From contig BFEA01000013.1 of NCBI GenBank assembly GCA_003427395.1, positions 5,415,384-5,479,383 of the forward strand: DNA of 64,000 nucleotides, written 5' to 3'. This document shows positions 22,509 through 33,715 of this stretch, piece after piece. Each line of letters begins with the position of its first letter. Position 1 is the first letter of the stretch. Source of the stretch: Chara braunii. Taxonomy: Eukaryota; Streptophyta; Charophyceae; Charales; Characeae. The translations under genes were made by a program, and so were the position numbers. The notes beneath the pieces are model-generated. The model searched no databases. It saw nothing but the letters and a program-made list of their open reading frames with translations, and was not told the DNA's origin.

Positions 22509-24088
22509 GAGCATCGGGGTGAGTTGCGATTCAAACCTGGGACCTGGGTCAAGTACATGTTTGCCGCAGGCCAGATTTGGACCTGGGGCATAATAGAAGA
22601 GATTCCGTACGCGGCCGATAGACACATCGGGGCTAGGGTCGTAGATTATTCTCGGCTAGGCCTGGCAAGACCATGTATGCCCGTGCAAAAACACTGAGAG
22701 AGAGTAATGAGGCAGCAGTGGTTTATGCGTTAGTTTCTCATTCATAAGGTTTTGCTTGACAGGGAGGAGCAGCAGTACTATTTTGGCAGACGCTGTAGAC
22801 CCGTGCGGGGGCTGTAGCAAGTGTGTTCAGAGTTGGCTCGTGTGGCTGCGGTTGTTGGTCCAATTCAGTGCATGCACGGATGGACCTAATGTCAGAAGAT
22901 ATGTATTCATAACTACTGTGGAAGCTCCTGAGGAAGCTATGAGGAGAGCTCTGCGCCTCATGTCGTGACCATGCAATCGAGCATTGGAGCAAAGTGTGTG
23001 AGAACTGCTGCATTCATGTGGTGTTCTGTGTTGTTTGTGAGTAGGACACTACAGTTGTCCATGGTGAAGCGGATATCACAACCGGTATGGTTCCACTTCT
23101 AGCACTGTGTTGTGGCTGTAGTGTTTAAGAGACCTTGCTCTTGTGGCTGAGGGTGCTGGTTTGCAGGGATGGACACCAGTCCAGAAACTATGGATCCATA
23201 ACTACTGTCTCTGCACTGTGCTGTTTTCAGCGCCATCTGTTGCAGGCTGCCGAGGTAAGCCGGTCACCCAACTGGACATTGTCTCGTTTTTTGAAGCATG
23301 CCGGTGTGATTCTTCAATGCAAATCTGATTTGAAGTTTATAACAATCATGATTTACTTCGATCAAGGTTTTCATTAATGAGGAATGTTGAAATTGTGGGC
23401 GTGACATGCCATTGTTGTCAGGCTATGAGTAAAGGTATGTGTGTAGAGTGTGTCATTGTGTATGATAGGGCTATGTATTTGGAGTGTGGCAATGTGTGTG
23501 GGAGAGTTGTCGATGGGCCACGTTTACAAAAGATCGGACCTGTTTCTTCTTTTAGAATTAACATGAAGGCATGCAATTGAAACTGCAACTGTGATTCTTG
23601 TCTTCCTAGGGAAGGTTCTTGTCCTCATCCCAGGATTGTGTTTTGGGGGACTCATCAAACGTTTTCTGCGCGTCTGCCATTGATTTTTCTGTGGCTTTTC
23701 AGCCAATCTTTTAAAAGGGCCTTTAGCCATTCAGACCCTGAATTACGAACGCATCATAATGGGGCCCACTAGGCCAGATCCTAATTCGAGGAAGGCAGAT
23801 CAAAAGACATGTTCCCTAAGTCAAAAGTCACATCCTAACTGAAAAGAAAAGTCGTGTCAAAGGCCACCGTCGTGCCCCAGTGCGAACAGTCACAGCATTT
23901 GGTTTTAGAAGTGAACAGGGGTCACGTCTGTTCGTCCAAAGGGTGCAGGGTCAAGTCTGTTCGTGCAGAAGTCATGTCTGTTCGCCAAGAAGTCAAAGAG
24001 ATAAGGTCCCAGTCCAGATCCAAGTCCAAGAGGGAGTCTGGATGCAGACTGGTAGTCCGAAATTAAGGCCTGAAGGCTGCAGCAGCAG
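22509..24088. other. Gene-free stretch with a diverged internal repeat
   Basis: About 22,835-22,925 and 23,135-23,215 share GTGGCTG(C/A)GG, ACGGATGGAC- or GGGATGGACACC-like and CATAACTACTGT words, so this is an old duplication. 23,880-24,000 repeats GTCTGTTCG several times. I find no recognisable protein and no upstream TAF2 exon here. Confidence 0.35.
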
Positions 24089-24350
24089 CAGACCCTGAGG
24101 GTAAGGTACTGGGACACACTTCACAAAGTCCTGGGACTGGGGAAAGACCCAAGGAAGGCAAATTCAGCCCTCGTGGAGGAAGGCCAGCATTATAAAAGGC
24201 CGAGCCAGCCTCCCTCAAGCAGACCCTGAGGGTAAGGTACTGGGACACACTCCACAAAGGCCTGGGACTGGGGAAAGACCCAAGGAAGGCAAATTCAGTC
24301 CTCGTGGAGGGAGGCCAGCATTATAAAAGACCGAGCCAGCCTTCCTCACG
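24089..24350 (+). repeat. 131-bp tandem duplication carrying two TATA boxes
   Basis: Two copies (24,089-24,219 and 24,220-24,350) begin CAGACCCTGAGGGTAAGG. Each contains TATAAAAG (24,191-24,198 and 24,322-24,329) followed by the same CCGAGCCAGCC. Exact spacing of a good TATA box in each unit suggests a duplicated core promoter, perhaps of an LTR. Element A has a similar CATAAAAG...GAGGCAGCC arrangement. Confidence 0.8.
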
Positions 24351-25249
24351 ACAGAACTCCACTGGCTTTGTTGCGTGGAAGTGCTGAGGCACTTGTGCGC
24401 TGGGAAGCAGGGAGAGAGCACTGGCTGGAAGCTGCACAGAAGGTGGAAGAAGAGGCTGGGCGCTGGCAGGCAGAAGCAGCCATAGCTGCGCCAGCACTGT
24501 TAGTAGAAGTAGAGGGGTTAGTAGTAGACATTAGTGAGTAGCATTCAGAGTAGATCCTCATCAGTAGGGAGTGTGCATGCAGAGTGTGATAAGAGGACCG
24601 AGACAGAGATCTTGAGAGAGAGAGAGAAGACAGGTTGAGGAGTTGGTTATGGTGGACACTTACCTGTTGGCGACATACCTGCCATCTGAGGGCTGACGCT
24701 GGCTGTTCTCATCTCATCTCGACTTGGCTTTGTGTGAAGCTTCTCTATCTATGTGAATGACATCTATGCATGCAATTTGATACACTCCAGCGAGTTGTGA
24801 ACCGTCAGGTTCCTTGCACTTTGCATGGCAGCAATTTGGGCATTCCACTTGACATTAAGACGGACGGTTTTGTATGCCCAGATGATTGCCATTCTGACAA
24901 ATTACATGGAATACAACCAGCTTTTGGCCAGTGGTCACAAGCCAAAAGTCCTGGTTGTGGTATAGGAAAAGGACTATAAATAAAGGAAGAGGATGATACG
25001 ACTTGACAACCCTGTCAGGATCTCATCCTTGCATCCATCATTCAATATCTCATCCTTGCATCCATCATTCAATAACGTGGTCTTTTTATAGGATGGCAGG
25101 TGGTCTCTTATCTGGACAAATTATTGCTGAGGACACCTTGCATGCATGCATTGCTGTTTGTGTGTAGAAGACTCCTGGAATCTTATAATTTGTAGGTATG
25201 CGTCTGATCTGTTTCGGTATTGTGATCGACTTTGTTTCCCTGTCTTCAG
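24351..25249. other. Gene-free stretch before the TAF2 exon
   Basis: The region contains a 27-bp tandem duplication (ATCTCATCCTTGCATCCATC..., about 25,020-25,073). The last 50 bases are T-rich and end in CTTCAG, as expected of an intron 3' end before the exon at 25,250. The open frame at 24,770-24,979 has no motif I recognise. Confidence 0.4.
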
Positions 25250-25449
25250 GTGTATGATGGCATTAATGAGCAGCAAAAGACTTATGTGTATAAACTGCCG
25301 GCATCAACAGCAGCATGTAATATATGTCTCGTGGTCGCTCCACTTGTCATCCTTCCAGATCGGTATAATACGAATATCACTCATTTGTGCATGCCAGGCC
25401 ATCTAAGGGAGCTTAAGCATACAATCAGCTTCATCAACTCTGTATACAG
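25250..25449 (+). CDS. TAF2: TAF2 internal exon (TFIID subunit 2, M1-peptidase-like region)
   Basis: TAF2 is a large subunit of the nuclear general transcription factor TFIID and helps recognise core promoters. It is built on an M1 aminopeptidase-like fold. This 200-bp exon has TTTCCCTGTCTTCAG before it and GTATGG after it. Reading from its first base it gives QQKTYVYKLPASTAACNICL, then VAPLVILPDRYNT, THLCMPGHL, LKHTISF and NSVY, with a leftover AG. The order KTYVY...VAP..ILPD...LP..L..L.NT..F matches plant TAF2. The next exon begins with C, completing a Ser codon. The frame is open with no damage. Upstream exons are not recognised in this window. Confidence 0.85.
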
Positions 25450-27924
25450 GTATGGCTATGAAGTTGGGATCACAATATACCTTTTCCTCCTCATACAATT
25501 CATACTTCCCCAACCAGAAAAGTGTACCTTCAAATATCTCCCAAAGACCACTCCACATGTGGAGAACATCAGCATTGTTTCCCACAGGTAACAGATGTAG
25601 TTCATGCAGTGACTGAGGTCTAGGAAGTCTGACACTTGTCACTGATATCCTGAATTCTTCCGTTTCCTTCCTGCAATACTGTAAGTACATTATTTCTCTG
25701 AGAGGACAGAAGAGTCTGGCAAATTCATTCTCGCCAGAGAAGTTTCAGAGCTTCACACAAAGGTCTTCAGCAGCCCCACCTCGTCCTCTTCTTTTAGTCC
25801 TCTCAGGTTTCCAATCAGGAACGCGGGTCGTCTCCTGTGTGGGCACAGGTTAAGGGGGACCTCACACTGTGACCAGTCTGTGGAGTCTCAGAATTTGCGA
25901 GGGGGATCAGGTGTTGATCAGGTCTTAACTGGCGTTTGTGTTGCATCATAGAGATGTGGACACCACTACGTAAATCCTGGCTATGTCAACTTGCGTGCTT
26001 GTTCCTGTGTCGTCTGGTATTTGACGGGTTGACCAGAAGGCGATCACAAAATCATTCATGAACTGGTGTTGCATTTGGAGCAGTATAAAGCATGAATGTG
26101 AGTCCCTGGTTGCACTAGAGTTGGCACAAGATAAGGGTATCTGACCATTACCTGTGTGGGCTGGCCTGAAGCTGTGATTCGAGTATGGGGTGAGACAAGT
26201 CTTGCCAGTGAAAACTTGAGGCTTCAGCTGACTTGGGGACCATTGGTGTCAGTGAGAGATTTCTGAACTGGCATGCTGGAGGTAGGTCACTCATGTAACC
26301 TTTACACTGATGACACGGTATCACCGATTCCAATCGTGAGAAGCTCATGATGGCAAACAGCAGCCAACTTCCCTTGCCACAGTAGCAGAAGCCTGAATGC
26401 AGATTGCAAGAACAACAGGTTTTGACAGGGTGAATGTGGATCCCAGGAACAGCAACCAGACTGATCTTCGGGTTATGCAAACCCATGGTGCTACCAGCAT
26501 TGCATACAAGGCGTAGGTGCTGGTGGACAAGAGCAATATGACTCTAGGTGATGTTTCACGTTTCGCCCTGACTCGACTTAGCAGTCCATTGCCTAGCGAT
26601 TTTGCTCTGATGCTGCGGTTAGCCCAAGGCATGAACAGGGGCTCGGGGTTAGGGACCAAAATGGCTGGATACACCAGGCGAAGACAAAATATTTCACATC
26701 TGTGTCGGGAGAGAGAGTCTCAGAGGAACTGGGAGTTTAAATCCCTCTTTTCTGTTGTCATGTAGCCTGTGTGCCTCAATCGTAAGGGCCACGTGCAGCT
26801 CATGTGATCATCACCTTTCTCCGATGTATTGCAAGGAATGTTTTGTGAGTGCAGCACATCGTTGCGTTGCTTAGCAAAACAATGAGGTTAGCAATGAAAA
26901 TGGAATCCAACACCTCACCATATGTTCACTGTGCAGCACCTGTATGGAGCTGACGTACATCCCACTCTTATGAGCCGGGGGTTTCTTCAGCCTCTGATGA
27001 TTCTTCAGCAAATGAATGACAGAAGTTGCTAGAGTTGGATTCGCCATTTCCCTGTACAAAAGGACAGGCTGTGGTTTATTTCAGTGATTCCTGTGCAGTC
27101 ATTGGATGTGGTTATCAATAGCTGAGTGTTGCTTACAGAGGCATTCTTGTTTTGGGGAATGTCCTCTAGTTTCGTGGATTTTTTTCTGAAGCTTCAATCC
27201 TGCTGAAACGTGAAAAGATTTGCTCGCCTCAGCAGGCCCACCCCTGTAGCAAGCTACTGCGTCCCATTATTGTTGTATCATAGATTCATAGGTCCACATT
27301 TGGAACTCCGGTAAGATGAGGCCCAAGAACGAAAGCAGTCAGTAGATAGGCAGTCACCACATGTCCAGTCCTGGTCAAGTCGCAGGTCGGTCCCAGGGAA
27401 GGCGTAGCAGTAGGGGCAGAAATCTTTGTCGGTAGCAGCAGGGCCTGACAGAAGAGGCCAGGAACCAAGTAAGGAGGCATCCAGCAGAGCACAAAAGGGA
27501 GGCCCATGCTAGAAACTTCCTCGCCTATGAAGCCGTTTAAGCGTACTTAAGCGTGTGCTCAACCGCCCCCCCCTCGCCAGCGCTCCAACGTGCTTAAAGC
27601 AGATTTCGGCACGCGCACTCATCAAAAAACGAGCGCGTGCTCCTGGCGAGGACGCACATGTGCAGAGGATGCTGTGGGGGGGGTTGAGCTAACCACTGAG
27701 CGACATCAACTGGACAGGACGGATTGGGGAGAAGCAGCACGAGCAGGTGTGAAGATGGGCGAGCACGAATGCTGGCTGCCCAGCCTGCAGGGAGGCAAAA
27801 AGAAATTGCGGCTGTTTCACGAGTTTGGATTAGAGTCCCGTCTCTCCCTTTGTTGTATGAGTGCCCCCGTGTTCGCAAGGCACGTTGTCAAGACCGATAA
27901 GTCTTCGTTTCGTACGTTAGACCA
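25450..27924. other. Proximal part of the TAF2 intron, no gene seen
   Basis: Mixed sequence with short open frames only. I recognise no protein, RNA or repeat family. Confidence 0.4.
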
Positions 27925-28517
27925 GTGAGTGAAGGCAAGAAGGAAGAGATTCCAACGCCGCCCGAGCTAGAAAAACTGTTGGAGGAGTTCGTCGATGTGG
28001 GAGAGAGCCCAACAGTAGTAGTAGGGAGAAAGATCAAGCACTGGAGAGAGAGAGAGCCCGGCAGCCGAATTCCCAAAGGGCGAATTCATTGCATGTCTTC
28101 CAAAGAACTGGACGAGCGGCGTAAGAACTGACAGAGAAAGGCTGGATGAAGCCCAGCTCCTCACCGTACGGTGCACCGGTGTTGTTCGTGCCTAAGAAAG
28201 AAGGCGGACTGTGTATGTGTATAGATTACTGGGGTCTGAATGCGATTACGGTCCAGAATGTCGAACATTTGCTGCGGATAGATGACTTGGTGGATAGGGT
28301 GCAGGGCTGCAAATACTTCTTGAAGATTGACTTGCAATTGGGTTACCATCAGATAGAGGTACAGCCCGAAGACCAGCACAAGACAGCCTTTAGGACTCGC
28401 TATGGCCATTGCGAGTTTGTGGTCATGCCGTTTGGTCTGACAGATGCCCCTGCCACCTTCCAGAGATGCATGAATGATCTCTTCCACGAGTGGTTAGATA
28501 ATTTTGTAACTTTGTAG
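27925..28517 (+). pseudogene. RT front half of element B
   Basis: The linker (TPPELEKLLEEFVDVGES) and REPGSRIPKGRIHCMSSKEL are followed by a frame change at about 28,130. Then come [28 protein letters not shown], motif A as LKIDLQLGYHQIEV with its Asp present, and [20 protein letters not shown] stop at 28,515-28,517 falls just before the active-site box. It is a decayed polymerase. Confidence 0.8.
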
Positions 28518-29661
28518 TAGTGCATTTAGACTACATTTTGATTTTCGGTAAGACTCTAGAGGAGCATCAGCAGCATTTGTGCTTAGTTTTAGAGAAGCTG
28601 CGCTGCGAAGTTCAAGGTGAACCCGAAGAAATGTGAATGGGCTAAGCGTCAAGTTCTGTATTTAGGCCATGTATTGGACAGAGACGGGGTCAGGCCAGAA
28701 GATGCAAAGATAGCAGCAATCAGAGATTGGCCCACACCACACACGTTGACTGAACTGCGGTCATTCTTGGGATTAGCGTATTACTACCGGAAGTTTGTGG
28801 GAAATTTCATGATAATCGCTGCATCGTTACATAAGTTGTTGAGGATGGGGATAGTCTGGAATTGGGATAAAGGCTGCACTTCAGCCTTCAAAAAGCTGAA
28901 GAAGGCGCTCATTGAATACCCAGTTCTCAAAGTTGCGAATCCGTCCTTGCCGTTCGCTGTCACCACTGATGCGAGCCAGTACAACATTGGAGCTGTACTC
29001 CAACAAAACGACGGAGAGGGGTATAGGCCAGTAGAGTTCATATCGAGTTTGTGGTTATGCCGTTTGGTCTGACAAACGCCTCTGCCAGCTTCCAGAGATG
29101 CATGAATGATCTCTTCTGCGAGTGGTTAGATAAGTTTGTAGTAGTGCATTTAGACGTCATTTTGATTTTCAGTAAGACTCTAGAGGAGCATCAGCAGCAT
29201 TTGCGCTTAGTTTTAGAGAAGCTGCGCTGTGAAGTTCAAGGTGAACCCGAAGAAACGTGAATGGGCTGAGTGTCAAGTTCTGTATTTAGGCCATGTATTG
29301 GACAGAGACGGGGTCGGGCCAAAAGATGCAAAGATAGCAGCAATCAGAGATTGGCCCACACCGCACACGTTGACTGAACTGCGGTAATTCTTGGGATTAG
29401 CGTATTACTACTGGAAGTTTGTGCGAAATTTCACGATGATCACTGCATAAGTTATTGAGGATAGAGATAGTCTGGAATTGGGATAAAGACTGCACTTCAG
29501 CCTTCAAAAAGCTAAAGAAGGCGCTCATTGAATACCCAGTTCTCAAAGTTGCGAATCCGTCCTTGCCGTTCATTGTCACCACTGACGCGAGGCAGTACGA
29601 CATTGGTGCTGTACTCCAACAAAACAACGGAGAGGGGTATAGGCCAGTAGAGTTCATATCG
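28411..29661 (+). repeat. Tandem duplication of about 632 bp inside element B pol
   Basis: The stretch from CGAGTTTGTGGT(C/T)ATGCCG to GTAGAGTTCATATCG occurs twice, starting at 28,412 and 29,044. It spans the RT palm, thumb and the start of RNase H (VTTDA region). The junction at 29,036-29,044 reads VEFIS then LWLC, so the second copy starts out of place. In both copies the active-site box is already broken: HLDY in copy 1 and HLDV in copy 2, where YLDD is expected. Confidence 0.85.
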
Positions 29662-30708
29662 TGTGGATTGCCTAGTGAGAAGGTCATTGTGTCAACATAC
29701 GAACGCGAGTTATTCCCCTTGAGAGAAGCATTGAGCCATTGGCGGCACTATCTGCTAGGTAGGCATTTCAAGGTCTATTCTGACCCCGAGACTCTACGCT
29801 GGTTGAAGACCCAGGCCCGGATGTCTCCTAAGTTGACTAGATGGGCTGGGAGATTGACCAGTTTGACTTTGAGTTGAAGCCAGTCAAAGGTAAATATGAC
29901 GTTGTCGCATATGCGCTCAGTAGACGCGCAGACTTTTTCGGTGCTATTGTGACTTACCTAGATGCCGACACCGAACTAGGGCTGCGTACATTGAGGAACC
30001 CGTTGACAGCGAAGTCATTAAGAGAGTGCAGACGGCACCCCATGAAGTTTCGGACCATACAGTAACTGACGGACTCTTATTTGAGAAGACTGACAAGTTC
30101 GAAAGACTGTGCATTCCAAATAATGAGACCATCAAAAGTCTGATCTTGGGAGAGTGTCACCACAATGAGGGCCACTTCGGATGGAGGAAAACCTATAGGA
30201 ACCTCTTAAGGTCCTATACCTGGGTCGGCGTGAAACACGTTTGTATTGCTTACATCCAGGGCCGTCAAGTGTGTCAGCGGAACAAAAGTTCCACGCAGTC
30301 TCCACTGGGCCTATTGAGGCCACTACCTATTCTGTTGGGTCCCGGTGAGTCCGTGTCAATCAACTTCATGGACAAGAAAGTCAAATGCAGAAACGGGAAG
30401 AGTCAAGTGATGGTAGTTGTAGATAGATTCAGTGAATTTGCTGTTTTTATTCCGCTGCCAACCGAGGCGAAGACAAATTTAGTGATTAAAGTATTTTTCA
30501 ATCACTGGGTTAAGGATTACGGGCACCGGTTGTCGATTGTTAGTGATAGGGACAGTAGATTCACGGGCGAGCATTGGCAGAATTTGATGAAAGTTTATGG
30601 ATCGAAATTGATGATGTCTTCCGGCAGACGCCCGAAAACTAACGGTTTGACTGAGCAGATGAACAAACTGCTCCAGTAAGTGCTTTGCATGTACATTAGA
30701 CCTGATCA
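29455..30708 (+). pseudogene. RNase H and front of integrase of element B
   Basis: RNase H shows VVTTDARQYDIGAVLQQ-like sequence, STYERELFPL, VYSDPETLRWLKTQ and YALSRRADF. Integrase has the zinc module GECHHNEGHFGWRKT and RQVCQRNKSS. The catalytic core has SINFMDK (first Asp changed to Asn), IVSDRDSRFTG (second Asp present) and RPKTNGLTEQMNKLLQ (Glu present). A TAA follows Q at 30,677-30,679, yet the frame continues VLCMYIRPDQ up to the mitochondrial junction at about 30,709. It is inactive. Confidence 0.8.
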
Positions 30709-30812
30709 GATTGAGCTCTTTGTTTTTTGAAAGGATGCAGGATTTTGTGACTTTTCAAGTCAATTCTCCCATTCATTTACAAAAATCCACAAAAAACGAA
30801 TTCGAGCTTCCT

Positions 30813-31004
30813 TGCTTTTATTATATACGTTTTGTGAAAGTCATGTATTTTGAAACACCTAAAACATGGATTTTCTATAAACCAATGGATCGTGAAAAAT
30901 CTTTATTGCTTGCTATTACTCTCTTTTTTATCACTTTTTTTTTCTTATATCCTTCTCCTTTATTTTTGGTTACTCGTCAAATGGCACTAAGTCTGTGCCT
31001 GTAA
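30813..31004 (+). pseudogene. nad2: nad2 C-terminal fragment (mitochondrial)
   Basis: The frame reads CFYYIRFVKVMYFETPKTW, then KPMDREKSLLLAIT, then YPSPLFLVTRQMALSL, and ends in a stop. This is the end of plant NADH dehydrogenase subunit 2. The sequence before 30,813 (from about 30,711) is probably the nad2 intron. It is still open but cannot work in the nucleus as it stands. Confidence 0.85.
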
Positions 31005-31314
31005 GTTTCGAGCGGAGACGAAACTTCGTAGTAATAAAATAAATACGCGCAGCTAACTAAATGCCATAAAGGCTGCGCGTACTCGGGCTTGGTTGGTGGT
31101 GATTTCTATATGTACATTCTTACCACCAACGATAATGAGNAAAGCTACGATTTGATTCAGCTAATTTATGAAGATCATCTCTTTTTTTTCTAGCAAATCC
31201 TTGTTTTTTCGAAGCATCCTGTATTTCAGCAGATAAAGATTGATCTAAACTTATGTTTGTGAATCGAGTAGGTGATTTTGGAAAATACGGTTGATACGAA
31301 GTATTGCCTTTTGC
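31005..31314. other. Unassigned mitochondrial-like piece with hairpin
   Basis: It contains a 9-bp perfect hairpin (ACGCGCAGC at 31,045-31,053 and GCTGCGCGT at 31,072-31,080) and one N at 31,140. A minus-strand frame reads LSAEIQDASKKQGFARKKR but I cannot name it. Confidence 0.4.
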
Positions 31315-31395
31315 TAAGAAAATTTCCAGCAAAAAGATAAGTCCAATAATACCACCTACAGGCAAATAACGTAATACATTTTCGTGAATTTCTGC
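31315..31395 (-). pseudogene. nad6: nad6 fragment (mitochondrial)
   Basis: The minus strand reads AEIHENVLRYLPVGGIIGLI then FLLEIFL, which is the well-conserved middle of plant NADH dehydrogenase subunit 6. The sequence on both sides departs from nad6. Confidence 0.85.
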
Positions 31396-31910
31396 TATCG
31401 TTTTTCTCTCTTTTTCAGTTTCTTTTTGTTCAAACCGGCCCTTAATGTTATAATGGGTACCTTTCATGGTGCGCAATGGTATATTGAAGGATCCCTGGAG
31501 GCCGAAGGCCCTGGAGCCGTAAATCATGGAACTCTGTATGACGCCGCCTTCGGCCTACGAGGTGAGATTGTAACTGAATGTGTAGTAAATTCGTAGATGT
31601 TGGAATCCAGTAGCTAAAAAGAATGTAGAGCATGAAACCCGTTTGGAAAAGCAAAGCAAAAAAACACAAAAATGATTCGGGAGCGACGAGAAACACGAAA
31701 TAATTTATGGAAACAGTTTTAACAAGTACGTCAGCAATTGAAACCAAATGTCTGGAGGAGTTAAAAAAGCTGCTAAATCAGATTGAAGTTTTGACCCCTA
31801 TCCCTAGAAATTTTAATACCACTTTTTTTGATCTCGAGACGCGATAGTCAAAGGAGAATTTGAATGGGGAGCAACTCGTATTCGGCAGAGGGGAAGGAGC
31901 CTAAATCGAC
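31396..31910. other. Unassigned mitochondrial-like piece
   Basis: It holds GCCGAAGGC at 31,501-31,509 and its inverse GCCTTCGGC at 31,546-31,554. The minus strand has a hydrophobic frame (FFALLFQTGFMLYILFSYW) that I could not assign. Confidence 0.35.
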
Positions 31911-31912
31911 GG

Positions 31913-31943
<31 letters not shown>
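31911..31943 (+). pseudogene. rrn18: Small-subunit rRNA fragment (mitochondrial)
   Basis: GGACAGGTGCTGCATGGCTG and the following TCGTCAGCTCGTG are the near-universal 16S-type helix 34-35 segment. Only about 33 bp match clearly, and the flanks diverge. Confidence 0.8.
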
Positions 31944-32033
31944 GGGTATAGGACATCGCTTTTTCATGGCGAAGACACGAGTCTCTGAGGATCCTACACA
32001 GACATATGTTGGTTTCCTGCGGATTATGCCCAT

Positions 32034-32093
32034 TACAGAATAATTGGAGATACCACAAGCGAATACCATATAACCTAATTGGCTACCGCTCCC
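32034..32093 (-). pseudogene. nad5: nad5 internal fragment (mitochondrial)
   Basis: The minus strand reads SQLGYMVFACGISNYSV, the conserved core of NADH dehydrogenase subunit 5 around the proton channel helices. The reading breaks off after this. Confidence 0.8.
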
Positions 32094-32246
32094 GAATCAT
32101 TTTTGTGTTTTTTTGTGTGAGGCAGCCGCCAGGCTGTGGTAATGTCACCTTCTATAACCCAAGTCGCACTCTTGAATGTTCGGTCTACCTGGAGTATTGC
32201 ACGCTTCGCGTGAGAACAGTTTTTTTGGTGTTCTTGTAGAAACACA

Positions 32247-32292
32247 GAATTCCCGCTAAGATAACAGATCCAGCGGTGGGTGCTTCTACATG
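32247..32292 (-). pseudogene. nad4: nad4 fragment, copy 1 (mitochondrial)
   Basis: A 46-bp stretch identical by eye to 34,043-34,088. On the minus strand it encodes [15 protein letters not shown] of NADH dehydrogenase subunit 4. Confidence 0.8.
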
Positions 32293-32533
32293 GAATTTCT
32301 CACAGGCAATCTCTTTTTTGATAATTTGCAAGTTTGGACTGAATTAACACAAATATGGCGAAGTGACAATAATCGCGTAAAAGGTTTTTTTTTGAATTCA
32401 GTAAATGCCTTCGGCCCTTCTTTTCAAAGACGCTCGAAATCACTACAAAAGTACGATAATTCTGTTTTACGCGCTTTTCTTTGGGCTTTTGAAGAACGAG
32501 AAAAATTGTTACTCTGAGGATCCCAAACAGCTC
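32293..32533. other. Unassigned mitochondrial-like piece
   Basis: A plus frame reads FFDNLQVWTELTQIW but I cannot name it. GCCTTCGGC lies at 32,407-32,415. Confidence 0.3.
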
Positions 32534-32665
32534 GGAGGTAGAGTCAAAGATTTGCCTGGTGTAAAATACCATTGTATTCGAGGAGTGAAAGACTTACAAG
32601 GAATTCCTAATCGACGTCGAGGCAGATCAAAATATGGTACCAAAAAACCCCAAATTGAAATATGA
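32534..32665 (+). pseudogene. rps12: rps12 C-terminal fragment (mitochondrial)
   Basis: The frame reads [20 protein letters not shown] then [16 protein letters not shown] and a stop. This is the highly conserved end of ribosomal protein S12. The front part is missing. Confidence 0.9.
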
Positions 32666-32954
32666 ACCGAAAGCAAACTTGGATCAATTGATTTCAACAA
32701 CGTTTGGTGAACCAAAAATGATTTTGCCTAAACAAATAAAAAGTACCTTTCCGCTCGAATTCAGAGAGTTGCCAGCTCTCAAAAATGCTAAGAATGAAAA
32801 AATAATGACCTATTTCGGCAGTCACGAATCGATGGCAGAGGGCGCGGGATTTTCCGAAGGTCAAATTCTGTAAACGTCAGCGGGCTCGCACGAGTGAGAA
32901 ATCGAAGCAGTTTTGGCCACCACTTCGTGTCCAGCAATTCGGCGGAGATGTCCG
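32666..32954. other. Unassigned mitochondrial-like piece with a 31-bp repeat
   Basis: GGCAGTCACGAATCGATGGC and the following 11 bases at 32,817-32,847 recur at 33,601-33,631. The open frame over 32,634-32,873 is not recognised. Confidence 0.35.
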
Positions 32955-33099
32955 AATTGCTAAGTGGTAAAGGAGGTGGGAGTGCAAAGACAATCAGTAG
33001 GTTTGCCTAGAAGCAACCATCCTTAAAAGAGTGCGTAATAGCTCACTGATCAAGCGCTCTTGCGCCGAAGATGAACGGGACTAAGCGGTCTGCCGAAAC
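32955..33099 (+). pseudogene. rrn26: Large-subunit rRNA fragment (mitochondrial)
   Basis: GAGTGCGTAATAGCTCACTG and TTGCGCCGAAGATGAACGGG are universal 23S-type rRNA words from domain II, in the correct order and spacing. The flanking GTTTGCCTAGAAGCA also fits. Confidence 0.9.
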
Positions 33100-33114
33100 A
33101 CTTCCGTATTAATA

Positions 33115-33255
33115 CTGCTATTTATCTATTTAGGTGCACTACGTTTTCTATTCTTTTCTGCAGATGTAGCTTCTCTTTTTGTTTGTATAGGTCTCATAAA
33201 TATACCAATAATGAAATTCTCTGTAAATTGGTGGAACACTTTGCATCAAAAGGGA
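33115..33255 (+). pseudogene. ccmC: ccmC fragment (mitochondrial)
   Basis: Plus-strand reading gives LLFIYLGALRF and, further on, [18 protein letters not shown]. This fits the cytochrome c maturation protein CcmC encoded in plant mitochondria, with its conserved [12 protein letters not shown]. The presence of ccmC supports a plant-type mitochondrial source. Confidence 0.85.
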
Positions 33256-33430
33256 TTGCCATCAGAGTAGGAGCATCATGACATCTTTCGATGTCTCGCT
33301 TAAAAGCATTGGTTGGAGCAAGAAAAGTGAGAAAAAGTAAACGAAAAGAATAATAAGAAGTCAAAAATACAGAACGACTTCCAAGCCAAAAAGCCAAATT
33401 ACCGTGAAATGGAAGGCACAAAATCAAGTC
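33256..33430 (-). pseudogene. nad5: nad5 fragment (mitochondrial)
   Basis: The minus strand reads [20 protein letters not shown] then [20 protein letters not shown] and IERCHDAP. This is the later part of NADH dehydrogenase subunit 5. Confidence 0.85.
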
Positions 33431-33715
33431 TCTTGGGTTAGGCGCGAAGCGCACGGAAACGCAACGAAGTTGCCTTGACTGGTGCCCCTCGAAGACCGCG
33501 TCAAAGATCGAAGAATATGTAGTTTTTTCCCGGAAATTGAGGCCCTGTCCAATCATCGAAATGGAATCCTTCTCCCGTAGTGACTATGCGAGTTTGATCA
33601 GGCAGTCACGAATCGATGGCAGAGGGCGCGGCCTCGAATGCACGCTGGCCTTCGGCCCTCTGCCTGCGCACTTGACGTGCGTAACGTATCAAAGTAATCG
33701 AGTGGTATTTTCATG
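33431..33715. other. Unassigned mitochondrial-like piece
   Basis: It contains the second copy of the 31-bp repeat (33,601-33,631), followed by GGCCTTCGGCCC (33,647-33,658). No coding assignment. Confidence 0.35.
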
